Below are positions 35,581 to 43,735 of a DNA stretch of 64,000 nt, piece after piece (the first letter of the stretch is position 1; each line of letters starts with the position of its first letter). The notes beneath the pieces are model-generated. The model was not told the origin of the DNA. It made no database searches and saw only the letters and a program-made list of their open reading frames with translations. The position numbers and the translations under genes were made by a program. The stretch is from Gluconobacter sp. Gdi (lineage in GTDB: Bacteria; Pseudomonadota; Alphaproteobacteria; Acetobacterales; Acetobacteraceae), in the NCBI RefSeq assembly GCF_014132155.1, contig NZ_BLJQ01000002.1:372001-436000 (forward strand), in the 5' to 3' direction.

Positions 35581-36609
35581 ATGTCAGAACACACCCCAAT
35601 TGGTCTCGGAAAAGAAGCCAGAACCGTCAAGGCATTGACCCATTCGGGCAATTTCCATGCCGACGAGACGCTGGGTTACGCCATTCTTCACTACGCTCTT
35701 TCGCCGGAAGGCAGCCTGCGTGGCCGTGTGCTTGGTGAGGACGCAGACGACCGCCTGCAGTTTGTTCGCACCCGGTCGCCGGAGCGTATTGCAGAAGCCG
35801 ATATCGTTTTTGATGTCGGCGGTATCTTTGATCCGTCCATCGGGCGGTATGACCATCACATGAAGGACAAGCCCCTGCGTGATGACGGGACGCCGTATAG
35901 CGCTGCGGGTCTGTTGTGGAAGGACTACGGTCACGCTGCCATCCGCAATATCGTCACCACACCGGTGACCGAGGACATGGTTGCCGCCATCTGGCAGTCG
36001 CTCGACAAGTCCCTGATCATTCCTGTTGATCAGGATGACAATGGCGTGGCCAAGATGGGCAAGCTGTCTCTTGCGGACATTGTTTCTGCGTGCAGTCCGG
36101 CTTGGGATACTGCGGAGCTTTACGGAACGCAGGAAGCCAAAAAGCGTGAAGCTTTAGGGTTTGCGAATGCGGCAACGGCCGTCGCATCCCATCTGGTCAA
36201 TATGGTTGACCGTGTACGGGCCAGCCTCAAGGCCGCTAACCGCGTTGTGGAAGCTTACGAGGCTGCGGAAGACAAGCGCATCCTTGTCATGGAAACAGGA
36301 ATGCCCACGGAAAAGGTCATTTTCGAGCGGGATCTTCCGGTTGTTTATGTTGTCTCTCCAGCAGGCCCGGAGCAATGGAACGTGAAGGCCATTCCCCCTG
36401 TGCGCGGCGATTTCGGGCAGCGTGTGTCACTGCCGGAAGCCTGGGGTGGGCTGGAAAAAACTGCGCTAGCGGCCGTTTCGGGCGTTCCGGATGCAGTTTT
36501 TGCACATCCGGCCCGTTTCATCTGTGGCGCGGGAAGCCGGAACGGGGCCATCACCATGGCGCGCCTGGCGTTAGAAATTGATGCGTCCCTGAAATCTAAA
36601 GCTGGTTGA
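35581..36609 (+). CDS. MYG1-family metal-dependent hydrolase / exonuclease
   Basis: 342 aa. THSGNFHADETLGYAIL near the N-terminus and RYDHHMKD with DVGGIFDPS are the DHH-phosphoesterase-like metal-binding motifs of the MYG1 (UPF0160) family; VPVDQDDNG-like IIPVDQDDNG is another family block. Eukaryotic MYG1 is a 3'-5' RNA exonuclease in mitochondria and nucleus; the bacterial members are little studied. No operon partner is evident; the gene is divergent from hflX and convergent with the aldolase gene, with a strong hairpin in between. Confidence 0.85.
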   Translation: MSEHTPIGLGKEARTVKALTHSGNFHADETLGYAILHYALSPEGSLRGRVLGEDADDRLQFVRTRSPERIAEADIVFDVGGIFDPSIGRYDHHMKDKPLRDDGTPYSAAGLLWKDYGHAAIRNIVTTPVTEDMVAAIWQSLDKSLIIPVDQDDNGVAKMGKLSLADIVSACSPAWDTAELYGTQEAKKREALGFANAATAVASHLVNMVDRVRASLKAANRVVEAYEAAEDKRILVMETGMPTEKVIFERDLPVVYVVSPAGPEQWNVKAIPPVRGDFGQRVSLPEAWGGLEKTALAAVSGVPDAVFAHPARFICGAGSRNGAITMARLALEIDASLKSKAG

Positions 36610-36627
36610 TCATCGTCGGTAGAAAAC

Positions 36628-36659
36628 CGTTGATCCGGACAACAATGCCCGGATCAACG
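36628..36659. terminator. strong hairpin between two convergent genes
   Basis: A perfect 11-bp stem (CGTTGATCCGG / CCGGATCAACG, ten-base loop). It is followed on the plus strand by TCTTATTTG, and on the minus strand by GGTTTTC, so it probably serves both the MYG1-type gene and the threonine aldolase gene. Confidence 0.75.
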
Positions 36660-36679
36660 TCTTATTTGTAAATGCCGGT

Positions 36680-37744
36680 TTAGGCTGCAATTTCTGCAAG
36701 CAGCGCGTCTACATCTTCTGGCCGGGTGTAGTAACTCGTGACCAGACGGATCAGTGTGCCAGAGACGTCTTCCGGTGTAGGCCAGCGGTAGAATGTGTAG
36801 CCCACGGCTTCCAGATCTTTCAGAACCAGATCTGGCAGAATGACGAAAACCTCGTTGCTCTGCCGTTCATAAGGCATCTGGGCCGCCGGATGGCGACGAA
36901 GCCCATCGACGAGGCGCTGGGCCATCTGGTTGGCATACGCAGCGTTCCGGAGCCACACATCGTTTTCCAGCAATGCGTGAAGCTGCGCACTCAGGAAGCG
37001 ATGCTTGGACCACAGATTGCCACTGCGTTTGATGCGCCGCAGGAACTCTTTAACCCGTGGACGCGTCCGGTCATTGAGGAAAAAGACCACGGCTTCCGCC
37101 GCCATTGCGCCAGCCTTGGTGCCTCCGAAACTCAGAACATCCACACCTGCTTTCCACGTCACGTCCGCTGGAGAGCAGCCAAGATGGGCCACGGCATTCC
37201 CTAGGCGCGCGCCATCAAGATGTACGCTCAGGCCATGGTCGTGTGCGATGCTCGTCAGTGCGGCCAGCTCCTCCAGACTATAGACAAGTCCCCATTCGTT
37301 AGCCTGCGTGAGTGACAAGGCCTGAATGACAGGGCTGAGAATGCCGCTTTCCTCATTATTCCTGAGAACGGCAGGCATTGTCGCCGGGTCCAGCTTTCCT
37401 TCTGCGGATGGAATGCAGACGAGCTTGGCGCCGTGCATGTAGAATTCCGGAGCGCCACCTTCATCCGTGTTGATATGGGCGCTCTGGTCGCACAACACGG
37501 CTCCGTAAGGTGAGACCAGCGCGGAAAGCGCGATACTGTTGGCGGCAGTTCCAGTCGCGATCGGGAAAACAGCCACTTCCGTCTCGAAGATGTCCCCAAA
37601 CCGTTTGTTCAGGGATTGGGTAAGATCATCCGCTCCATAAGATCCAACGCTGCCCTCATTGGCGGCCAGCAAGGCTGCCATGACTTCAGGGCAGATGGGG
37701 GTAACATTGTCACTGGCGAAGTTCTTGCGTATTTCCTCGGACAT
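36680..37744 (-). CDS. threonine aldolase family PLP enzyme
   Basis: 354 aa from the ATG at 37744, chosen because AAAGGA lies nearby and MSEEIRKNFASDNVTPICPEV is the family N-terminus. The PLP-binding Lys is in SFGGTKAGAMAAEAVVFF, with HLDGARLGNAVAHLG carrying the PLP-pairing Asp. The family cleaves L-threonine or L-allo-threonine (low-specificity) to glycine and acetaldehyde. The downstream divergent folD-metF pair suggests, but does not prove, a role in glycine/one-carbon supply. Confidence 0.85.
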   Translation of the reverse strand: MSEEIRKNFASDNVTPICPEVMAALLAANEGSVGSYGADDLTQSLNKRFGDIFETEVAVFPIATGTAANSIALSALVSPYGAVLCDQSAHINTDEGGAPEFYMHGAKLVCIPSAEGKLDPATMPAVLRNNEESGILSPVIQALSLTQANEWGLVYSLEELAALTSIAHDHGLSVHLDGARLGNAVAHLGCSPADVTWKAGVDVLSFGGTKAGAMAAEAVVFFLNDRTRPRVKEFLRRIKRSGNLWSKHRFLSAQLHALLENDVWLRNAAYANQMAQRLVDGLRRHPAAQMPYERQSNEVFVILPDLVLKDLEAVGYTFYRWPTPEDVSGTLIRLVTSYYTRPEDVDALLAEIAA

Positions 37745-37827
37745 AAGACCATCCTTTTCCTGCGCACGACGCGGGCTGTAGCCTGAATCGTAACTGAAAC
37801 TGCAGCCTGTTGCCATCCGGAGAGCCC

Positions 37828-38736
37828 ATGAGCACGTTTCCCCCTGAACTGGCCGGCAAACTCATAGATGGCAAAGGTATTGCCCGGTCTCTGACAGACC
37901 GTATCGGCCGTGAAGTTTCCAGCTTTATCGAGCAGGGCAATGCCGTGCCGGGTCTGGCAGTCGTTCTGGTCGGCAATGATCCCGCATCTGAAGTCTATGT
38001 GAAGAACAAAGCCATTCAGACGCACCGTGCTGGCATGCGCTCATTCATGCACATGCTGCCGCAAAGCACGAAGCAGGAAGAGCTTCTGGAGCTCCTTGCA
38101 CAGCTGAACGCGAACCCGCAGATTCACGGTATTCTCGTCCAGCTTCCGTTGCCGCCCCAGATTGATCCGGTCGTCGTGACGAATGCGATCGCGCCGCATA
38201 AGGATGTTGACGGGCTGGGTGAAGTGAATGCCGGGCGCCTGTCTCTGGGCATTGACGGGCTCGTCCCCTGCACGCCGCTGGGATGTCTTATGCTCTTACA
38301 GTCTGTTCATAAGGACATGACGGGCAAGCATGCTGTGGTGATCGGGGCGTCCAGTCTGGTTGGAAAGCCCATGGCGCAGCTTCTGTTGAAGCAGAACTGC
38401 ACGATCTCGGTCGCGCATATCCATACGCGGGACACACGAGCACTGGCACGTGAGGCAGACATTCTGGTTGTGGCAACTGGCAAGCACGGTCTCGTTCGCG
38501 GAGACTGGATCAAACCGGGCGCCACCGTCATTGACGTTGGTATTACGCGCGTCCCGACGCCTGAAGGCCGGACACGACTTGTGGGAGATGTTGCTTTTGA
38601 GGAAGCGCTCCCGATTGCAGGCCATATTACGCCTGTTCCGGGTGGCGTTGGCCCAATGACAATTGCCTGCCTCCTGCACAATACGCTTCAGGCTGCGCGC
38701 GTTACACAGGGGCAAAGCAAGGGTGAAGCCCTCTGA
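37828..38736 (+). CDS. folD: methylenetetrahydrofolate dehydrogenase / cyclohydrolase
   Basis: 302 aa. VGNDPASEVYVKNKA holds the catalytic Lys/Tyr region, QLPLPPQID and KDVDGLGEVNAGRLSLG are the folate signatures, and VVIGASSLVGKPMAQLLL plus PGGVGPMT form the NADP-binding part. It converts methylene-THF to formyl-THF. The start at 37828 follows GGAG; a reading from 37810 is less likely. The stop overlaps the metF-like gene (TGATG), so the pair is a one-carbon operon. Confidence 0.96.
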   Translation: MSTFPPELAGKLIDGKGIARSLTDRIGREVSSFIEQGNAVPGLAVVLVGNDPASEVYVKNKAIQTHRAGMRSFMHMLPQSTKQEELLELLAQLNANPQIHGILVQLPLPPQIDPVVVTNAIAPHKDVDGLGEVNAGRLSLGIDGLVPCTPLGCLMLLQSVHKDMTGKHAVVIGASSLVGKPMAQLLLKQNCTISVAHIHTRDTRALAREADILVVATGKHGLVRGDWIKPGATVIDVGITRVPTPEGRTRLVGDVAFEEALPIAGHITPVPGGVGPMTIACLLHNTLQAARVTQGQSKGEAL

Positions 38737-39485
38737 TGCGTGTTTCTGTTGAACTGGTTCCCCGCTCGGAAGACGCTCTGTTTGATGATGTGGCGGTGGT
38801 ACAGAAAGTGCTTCCGCAGGTTGGCCTTCTGAATATTCCAGATCTGATCCGTTTCGACCTGCGCAGTGACGATGCTGCTGCACAGGTTAACCGTCGGTCA
38901 GGCATGGATGTGATTCCACATATTCGCGCAATCGATATTGCTCCTGGAGCGCCTCTTCCGGGTGCAGATCGTCCAGAATTGAAATCCGTGCTTGTGGTGG
39001 CAGGCGATCCACTGCCTGCGGGAAGTGATCGAGTTTCCTATCCAAATACTTCTGCGGAAATTATTGCGCGGTATCGCAAGGAAGTGCCGCATCTGGATGT
39101 TTACGCGGTATTTGACCCTTACCGCCGGGCTCCCTGGCTGGAGCTGGAAGATATTGCCCGGAAAAAAGACGCCGGGGCCTGCGGTTTCTTTACTCAACCG
39201 CTGTTTGATCTGCACATGCTCCAGCTCTCTATGGACTGGTTGCAGGACGATACGGTGTTCTGGGGCGTCTCACCCGTCTTGGGCGAACGGTCCCGGCGAT
39301 ACTGGGAGCGCGTTAACCATGTGGTGTTCCCCAAAGACTATGACGATACCCTTGAAGGGAACGTCCATCTTGCGCGCCAGATGCTGACACTAGTGCGCGA
39401 AAAGAACGACAATGCCTATCTTATGCCTCTGAAAGTTGATCTGGCATCTTATCTGGGTGGCCTAGGTGATATTATAACGGGGTAG
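38736..39485 (+). CDS. metF: short methylenetetrahydrofolate reductase-like protein
   Basis: 249 aa, shorter than MetF of E. coli (296). The MTHFR barrel is indicated by VLVVAGDPLPAG, DVYAVFDPYRRAP, KKDAGACGFFTQPLFD and the GVSPVLG segment. The usual N-terminal SFEFFPPK strand is replaced by RVSVELVPRSE. MTHFR reduces methylene-THF to methyl-THF for methionine synthesis. The overlap with folD supports a folate role. Whether the shortened N-terminus still binds NAD(P)H is unknown. Confidence 0.7.
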   Translation: MRVSVELVPRSEDALFDDVAVVQKVLPQVGLLNIPDLIRFDLRSDDAAAQVNRRSGMDVIPHIRAIDIAPGAPLPGADRPELKSVLVVAGDPLPAGSDRVSYPNTSAEIIARYRKEVPHLDVYAVFDPYRRAPWLELEDIARKKDAGACGFFTQPLFDLHMLQLSMDWLQDDTVFWGVSPVLGERSRRYWERVNHVVFPKDYDDTLEGNVHLARQMLTLVREKNDNAYLMPLKVDLASYLGGLGDIITG

Positions 39486-39513
39486 GAACTAACGAGCGGA
39501 GATCATAGCCCGG

Positions 39514-41475
39514 ATGCGCGTATGCCTTTTTCTCTTACCCTTTCTGGGAGGTGCGCTGGTTCCGGCCGCTCTTTCGGCCAAAACCCTCTTTGACCCGGCT
39601 CCGGTTTTTGCTCCGCTGACACTGCCTGATGCCCCGAACGTTTATCGTTCGGGCTCTGGTCTGCCAGGACCACAATACTGGCAGAACCGAACGGATTATG
39701 TCATTCGATCCCGTATCGACACGCAGGCGCATGTCCTGCATGGGGCCGAAACCGTCACATACAGCAACAACAGCCCGGAAACGCTGGACGTTCTATGGGT
39801 TCAGCTTGAACAGAACCTCTATCGTCCAGACTCACGGGCCTCGTTCTGGGGTAAATTCCCGTCGGGTGGTCATACTTCCGGCATGGAAATCGAGCGTGTT
39901 TCCATTGTGCAGGGCGGTCATGAAGTCGATGTCACGCCGCTGATTACCGACACCCGGATGCAGCTTCGACTGCCCCGAGCCCTTGATGCTCATGGCGTCG
40001 CAGTCATTAAAATCGAGTGGCACTATACAATCCCTGGAGAGTGGGGAGGCCGTACGGCTGTCACCCCATCTCGCGAAGGCGAAATTTACGAGATTGCTCA
40101 ATGGTACCCGCGCCTGAGCGTGTATGATGATCGCGCGGGTTGGAACACTCTGCCCTATCTCGGGCAGGAGTTTTATCTGGAATATGGCAATTTCGATTAC
40201 ACCGTCACTGTTCCGTGGAACTTCACGGTCGTTGGGTCCGGCGCACTCCTGAATCCGGAGCAGACCCTGACGACGACCGAGCGTGCGCGACTGGCTCAGG
40301 CGGCCCAGAGCGACAATCGCGTCATGATCCGGACCATTGATGACGTGACAGACCCGAAAAGCCATCTCAGGCAGTCTGGGGAAGTGTCCTGGCATTACGT
40401 TATGCGCAATAGCCGCGACGTGGCCTTTACAGCATCGCCAGCTTTCCTGTGGGATGCTGCCCGTATCAACCTGCCGCCTGTTGCGCCCTGGGCCAATTAT
40501 CGTCCGGTTCCGCGGCTGGCGATGTCCGTCTATCCCCGTGAAGGCATTGGCCCGCATGGATGGGACCGATCAACGGAATACGTCAAACACGCCATCGAGT
40601 ATTTTTCGTCTCAGTGGTACGAATATCCATGGCCAAATGCCGTCAATCTGGGCGGGCACGGAGCCGGAATGGAATATCCGGGTATCGTGTTTGACGGCAT
40701 GAGTGACCGGGACCCGGAGCTCTTCTGGATCACGACGCATGAGCTGGGCCATGACTGGTTCCCGATGATTGTGGGTTCTGATGAGCGGCGTAATCCGTTC
40801 ATGGATGAAGGGTTCAACACCTTTATTGATGCTTATGCGTCAGATCATTTCCACAACGGGGAATTCGCGCCAAAGCGGGACCCGGAATTTGCTCCGAAAA
40901 CTGGTAATCCTGCGCAGGATATCGTTCCTGTCCTGACGGATTCAAAAGCACCTAACCTGATGGCGGGGGCCGACGAGGTCTCCGAAACTTACCGCCATAG
41001 CGTTGTCTATTTCAAAGGGGCTTACGGGCTGAAGCTTTTGCGAGAGCAGATTCTCGGGCCTGTGCGTTTTGACGCTGCCTTCCGTCGCTACATTGCCGTC
41101 TGGGCTTTTCATCACCCATCGCCATCGGATTTCTTTCGCTTGATGAGCAGCGAAGCCGGTGAGGATCTCTCATGGTTCTGGCGCGGATGGTATTTCTCTA
41201 ACGCCGCGCCTGATTATGCTGTTGGAACTGTTGAACAGAAAGGAACGGACCCTGTGTCTGTACAGGTTCTGAACTACGGCACCCTGCCTCTTCCTGTTGT
41301 TCTACGCGTCGAATATCAGGACGGAACAACGCTGGACCGCCGTATCCCGACGGAAGCCTGGCGGCAGACCAGCGATTTGAAGGTCACGTTTGAAGCACAT
41401 GGTCCGGTGAAGGCCGTAACGCTTGATCCGGACCATGTCATTCCGGACATTGACCGCAGCGATAACCGTAAATGA
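39514..41475 (+). CDS. exported M1-family metallopeptidase
   Basis: 653 aa. A signal peptide (MRVCLFLLPFLGGALVPAALSA) directs export. The zinc site is HELGH from residue 409 with the third ligand Glu in FMDEGFNTF; GHGAGMEYPG is a variant of the GAMEN substrate-binding motif. The N-terminal half is the beta-sandwich of M1 enzymes (HGAETVTYSNNSPETLDVLWVQLEQN). Probably a periplasmic aminopeptidase; its exact substrates are unknown. It follows metF by 28 bp but is probably functionally separate. Confidence 0.92.
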   Translation: MRVCLFLLPFLGGALVPAALSAKTLFDPAPVFAPLTLPDAPNVYRSGSGLPGPQYWQNRTDYVIRSRIDTQAHVLHGAETVTYSNNSPETLDVLWVQLEQNLYRPDSRASFWGKFPSGGHTSGMEIERVSIVQGGHEVDVTPLITDTRMQLRLPRALDAHGVAVIKIEWHYTIPGEWGGRTAVTPSREGEIYEIAQWYPRLSVYDDRAGWNTLPYLGQEFYLEYGNFDYTVTVPWNFTVVGSGALLNPEQTLTTTERARLAQAAQSDNRVMIRTIDDVTDPKSHLRQSGEVSWHYVMRNSRDVAFTASPAFLWDAARINLPPVAPWANYRPVPRLAMSVYPREGIGPHGWDRSTEYVKHAIEYFSSQWYEYPWPNAVNLGGHGAGMEYPGIVFDGMSDRDPELFWITTHELGHDWFPMIVGSDERRNPFMDEGFNTFIDAYASDHFHNGEFAPKRDPEFAPKTGNPAQDIVPVLTDSKAPNLMAGADEVSETYRHSVVYFKGAYGLKLLREQILGPVRFDAAFRRYIAVWAFHHPSPSDFFRLMSSEAGEDLSWFWRGWYFSNAAPDYAVGTVEQKGTDPVSVQVLNYGTLPLPVVLRVEYQDGTTLDRRIPTEAWRQTSDLKVTFEAHGPVKAVTLDPDHVIPDIDRSDNRK

Positions 41476-41482
41476 CGCTCTG

Positions 41483-41515
41483 CCATTCCTGACATGCAAT
41501 GTATGTCAGGAATGG
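41483..41515. repeat. long perfect hairpin between convergent genes
   Basis: A perfect 13-bp stem (CCATTCCTGACAT / ATGTCAGGAATGG, seven-base loop) seven bases after the peptidase stop. Six A follow on the plus strand, so neither strand has a downstream T-run. It may act as an mRNA 3' stabiliser or Rho-linked end, or be a protein site. Confidence 0.6.
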
Positions 41516-41558
41516 AAAAAACTTCCATGTCCTGCCAAGGGCGTGGGAGAAATAGTTT

Positions 41559-41975
41559 TCACCCGACCATTTGAATAGCTGCGCGAGTTTCGTTGGATGC
41601 TGCGGGTCCCGCATATGGGGAAGGGGCAGCAGACGCTGACAGACCTTCAATCATGTCCATGTTGATATCAATGAGAGCCTGAAGGGATGTATCCGAGTTC
41701 AGTGCAACATTGGCGTATCGCATGGACCAGGTTCCAACGGTCGACAGGTCTTTGCGCAGAATTGCATCCAAAGGGCAGTCCGTCCGCTGGACTCCTTGCA
41801 TCAGAATGCCCCAGAGTTTGAGATTGGCAGACAATGCAGCCTGCCGATCTGAGCGTGTTTTTGCTGCTGAAAGCAGCCCGTTAACGTGTCTGAACGCCAT
41901 GGCTTCCACTTCTCGTGGCGGAAGATAGGTGCCGGACTGGTTCTGGTATTGTGACATGCCATAGGTCACGGACAT
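41559..41975 (-). CDS. flaF: flagellar biosynthesis regulator FlaF
   Basis: 138 aa. The N-terminus with MSQYQNQSGTYLPPREVEAMAFRHVNGLL and the middle SANLKLWGILMQGVQ match FlaF of alphaproteobacteria. FlaF binds flagellin as a secretion-assembly factor and, with FlbT, couples flagellin translation to export. AAAGGA lies four bases upstream. flbT is not adjacent. It is 104 bp downstream of flagellin on the same strand. Confidence 0.9.
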   Translation of the reverse strand: MSVTYGMSQYQNQSGTYLPPREVEAMAFRHVNGLLSAAKTRSDRQAALSANLKLWGILMQGVQRTDCPLDAILRKDLSTVGTWSMRYANVALNSDTSLQALIDINMDMIEGLSASAAPSPYAGPAASNETRAAIQMVG

Positions 41976-42046
41976 GATGTTCCTTTACAAAAGGACTGTT
42001 TCAAAAGACTCCCGGGAAACGGGAAACTTCTGGAACAGTCCAGGAA

Positions 42047-42072
42047 GGGGCGCTGGCTTTCATCAGCGCCCC
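42047..42072 (-). terminator. hairpin after the flagellin gene
   Basis: A nine-bp GC-rich stem (GGGGCGCTG / CAGCGCCCC) just beyond the flagellin stop, before flaF. No T-run follows on the minus strand. It may limit readthrough into flaF or protect the abundant flagellin mRNA from 3' decay. Confidence 0.55.
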
Positions 42073-42079
42073 GCCGACA

Positions 42080-43558
42080 TCAACCGCGGAAGAGCGACAT
42101 GATGTTGGAAGACTGCGAATTCGCAATCGAGAGCGACTGAATGGCCAGCTGCTGCTTCGTTTGCAGGGACGTAAGCTTGGCGCTTTCCGCTGCAAGATCA
42201 GCATCCGTCAGGGCGCCCACGCCCGTCGTCAGGGCATCAGACAGCGTGCTGTTGGACGTCTGAAGCTGTGTAACGGTATTGGAAGCCACACCGATGCTGG
42301 AAGAAATGCGGCTCATCTTGTTGATGGCGCCAGAAACAGCAAGTTGGACAACGTCCGTGCCGGAAGTGGTCGCTACTGTGGCAGCGCCTGTCGTCCCTGT
42401 GAGGCTGACCGACGCGCCTGTCGTAGCTGTTGCGTCGGTGGCGTCGAGATTGCCGCCGGCAATCGTCAGCTTGCCGTCGTTTGCCATCTGGGCGCCGAAA
42501 CCGGCATTTCCCAGGGCCGTCACCAGCGTTGAAAGCTGGTCACTTGTGGTCTTGGTTGTGGAGGCGTTCGAGACGTTGACGTCCACAACCTGCGTCAGAA
42601 CTTTCGCATTGCCGTTGGTATCCAGATCACCAACCTTGGCAGCGCTATAGGTCATGTTGCCACTGGCATCAGCCTTGGCAGTGATGGTGTCGCCATTGGT
42701 CAGGGAGTACGTCGTCGTACCATCAGATGCCTTCTTGGATGTGGCATCGGCGATTGTCAGCGTGCCATCCTTGTTGACTGCCACGGAGGTGGCAGTGTCT
42801 GTCAGGCCAGAAGCAATGGCTGTTCCGACAGATGTTGCAGCACCATCAGTGGTATCGCCCGGCTTTGAGTCCAGAACGAAGGACGTGGTGATGGCCGGGT
42901 TTGATGCTGTCGCATTGCTGCTGTCAGCAGAAGACAGGTTCTTCAGGGTCAATGTCGTGGCGGTCGCGCCAGAACCTGCCAGAGCCGTGACTGCGCTTGT
43001 GTCGATCGTGACACCCTTCATATCCGTGCTCAGCCCTTGCAGGCCCAGACCGGTCGAGGTGGCGTCGGCACCATTCAGTGTGAACAGGTTGCCATTGATG
43101 TCCTGAGCAGCAGAAATCTGCGTGTATTTCACGCTGCTGCTCGTAGAGCCGGACAGCAGGTTTACCCCTTGGAAGGTCGAGTTCGACGTGGCCACGTCGA
43201 TCTGAGACAGGTAGCTGCTCAGCTGGGTGTTCAGGGTGTCCTGATCTTCACCGTTATTGGCAGCATTCGTGACCGTCTCGGACATGCTGCTCAGAACGCT
43301 TGAAATGGACCCAGCCTGCGAAGAGGCCGTGCTGAGAACCTGTCCCGCAAACTGAAGACCGGTCGAGACGCCGGACAGGGCCGAAATCTGGGAATTCATT
43401 GTCTGGGAAATGGCGTAAATGGCCGGGCTGTCAGAGGCGGAGCTGACGCTCTTGCCTGTGGACACGGCGTTCTGCGTCTTGCTCAGCTGGTCCGTCGTCT
43501 GGTTCAGGACCTGAAGAGCCGACATGGCGGCTGTATTTGTATTGATTGACATGGACAT
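42080..43558 (-). CDS. flagellin
   Basis: 492 aa. The conserved D0/D1 helices are at both ends: the N-terminus SINTNTAAMSALQVLNQTT with SSASDSPAIYAISQTM, and the C-terminus with SLSIANSQSSNIMSLFRG. The central ~250 residues are Thr/Ser/Ala/Gly-rich, hypervariable, and almost Cys-free, as expected for surface-exposed D2/D3. It is exported by the flagellar type III system and polymerises into the filament. GGAG lies nine bases before the ATG. It is divergent from the radical SAM gene at 43736; 177 bp between them holds both promoters. No clear sigma-28 or sigma-54 site was identified. Confidence 0.95.
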   Translation of the reverse strand: MSMSINTNTAAMSALQVLNQTTDQLSKTQNAVSTGKSVSSASDSPAIYAISQTMNSQISALSGVSTGLQFAGQVLSTASSQAGSISSVLSSMSETVTNAANNGEDQDTLNTQLSSYLSQIDVATSNSTFQGVNLLSGSTSSSVKYTQISAAQDINGNLFTLNGADATSTGLGLQGLSTDMKGVTIDTSAVTALAGSGATATTLTLKNLSSADSSNATASNPAITTSFVLDSKPGDTTDGAATSVGTAIASGLTDTATSVAVNKDGTLTIADATSKKASDGTTTYSLTNGDTITAKADASGNMTYSAAKVGDLDTNGNAKVLTQVVDVNVSNASTTKTTSDQLSTLVTALGNAGFGAQMANDGKLTIAGGNLDATDATATTGASVSLTGTTGAATVATTSGTDVVQLAVSGAINKMSRISSSIGVASNTVTQLQTSNSTLSDALTTGVGALTDADLAAESAKLTSLQTKQQLAIQSLSIANSQSSNIMSLFRG

Positions 43559-43735
43559 CGAGACATTCTCCGTCGGTGCAGTTTTGCTCCTTCACGATAG
43601 GCCTTGAATGGTTAAGGGAACCTGAATCTTCGCCTTTAAAAAACGGCGACAGGGTTTGACAGAAAACAAGCAAACAACCGGTAAATTTTAAGCAGTTCTT
43701 GCATTTTATAGACGGGAACGAAATAAGAACAATGC

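Noticed and set aside
42080-43558. Low-complexity centre of flagellin as a frameshift or repeat expansion
   Set aside because: The frame is open throughout and Thr/Ser/Ala-rich variable centres are normal for flagellin.
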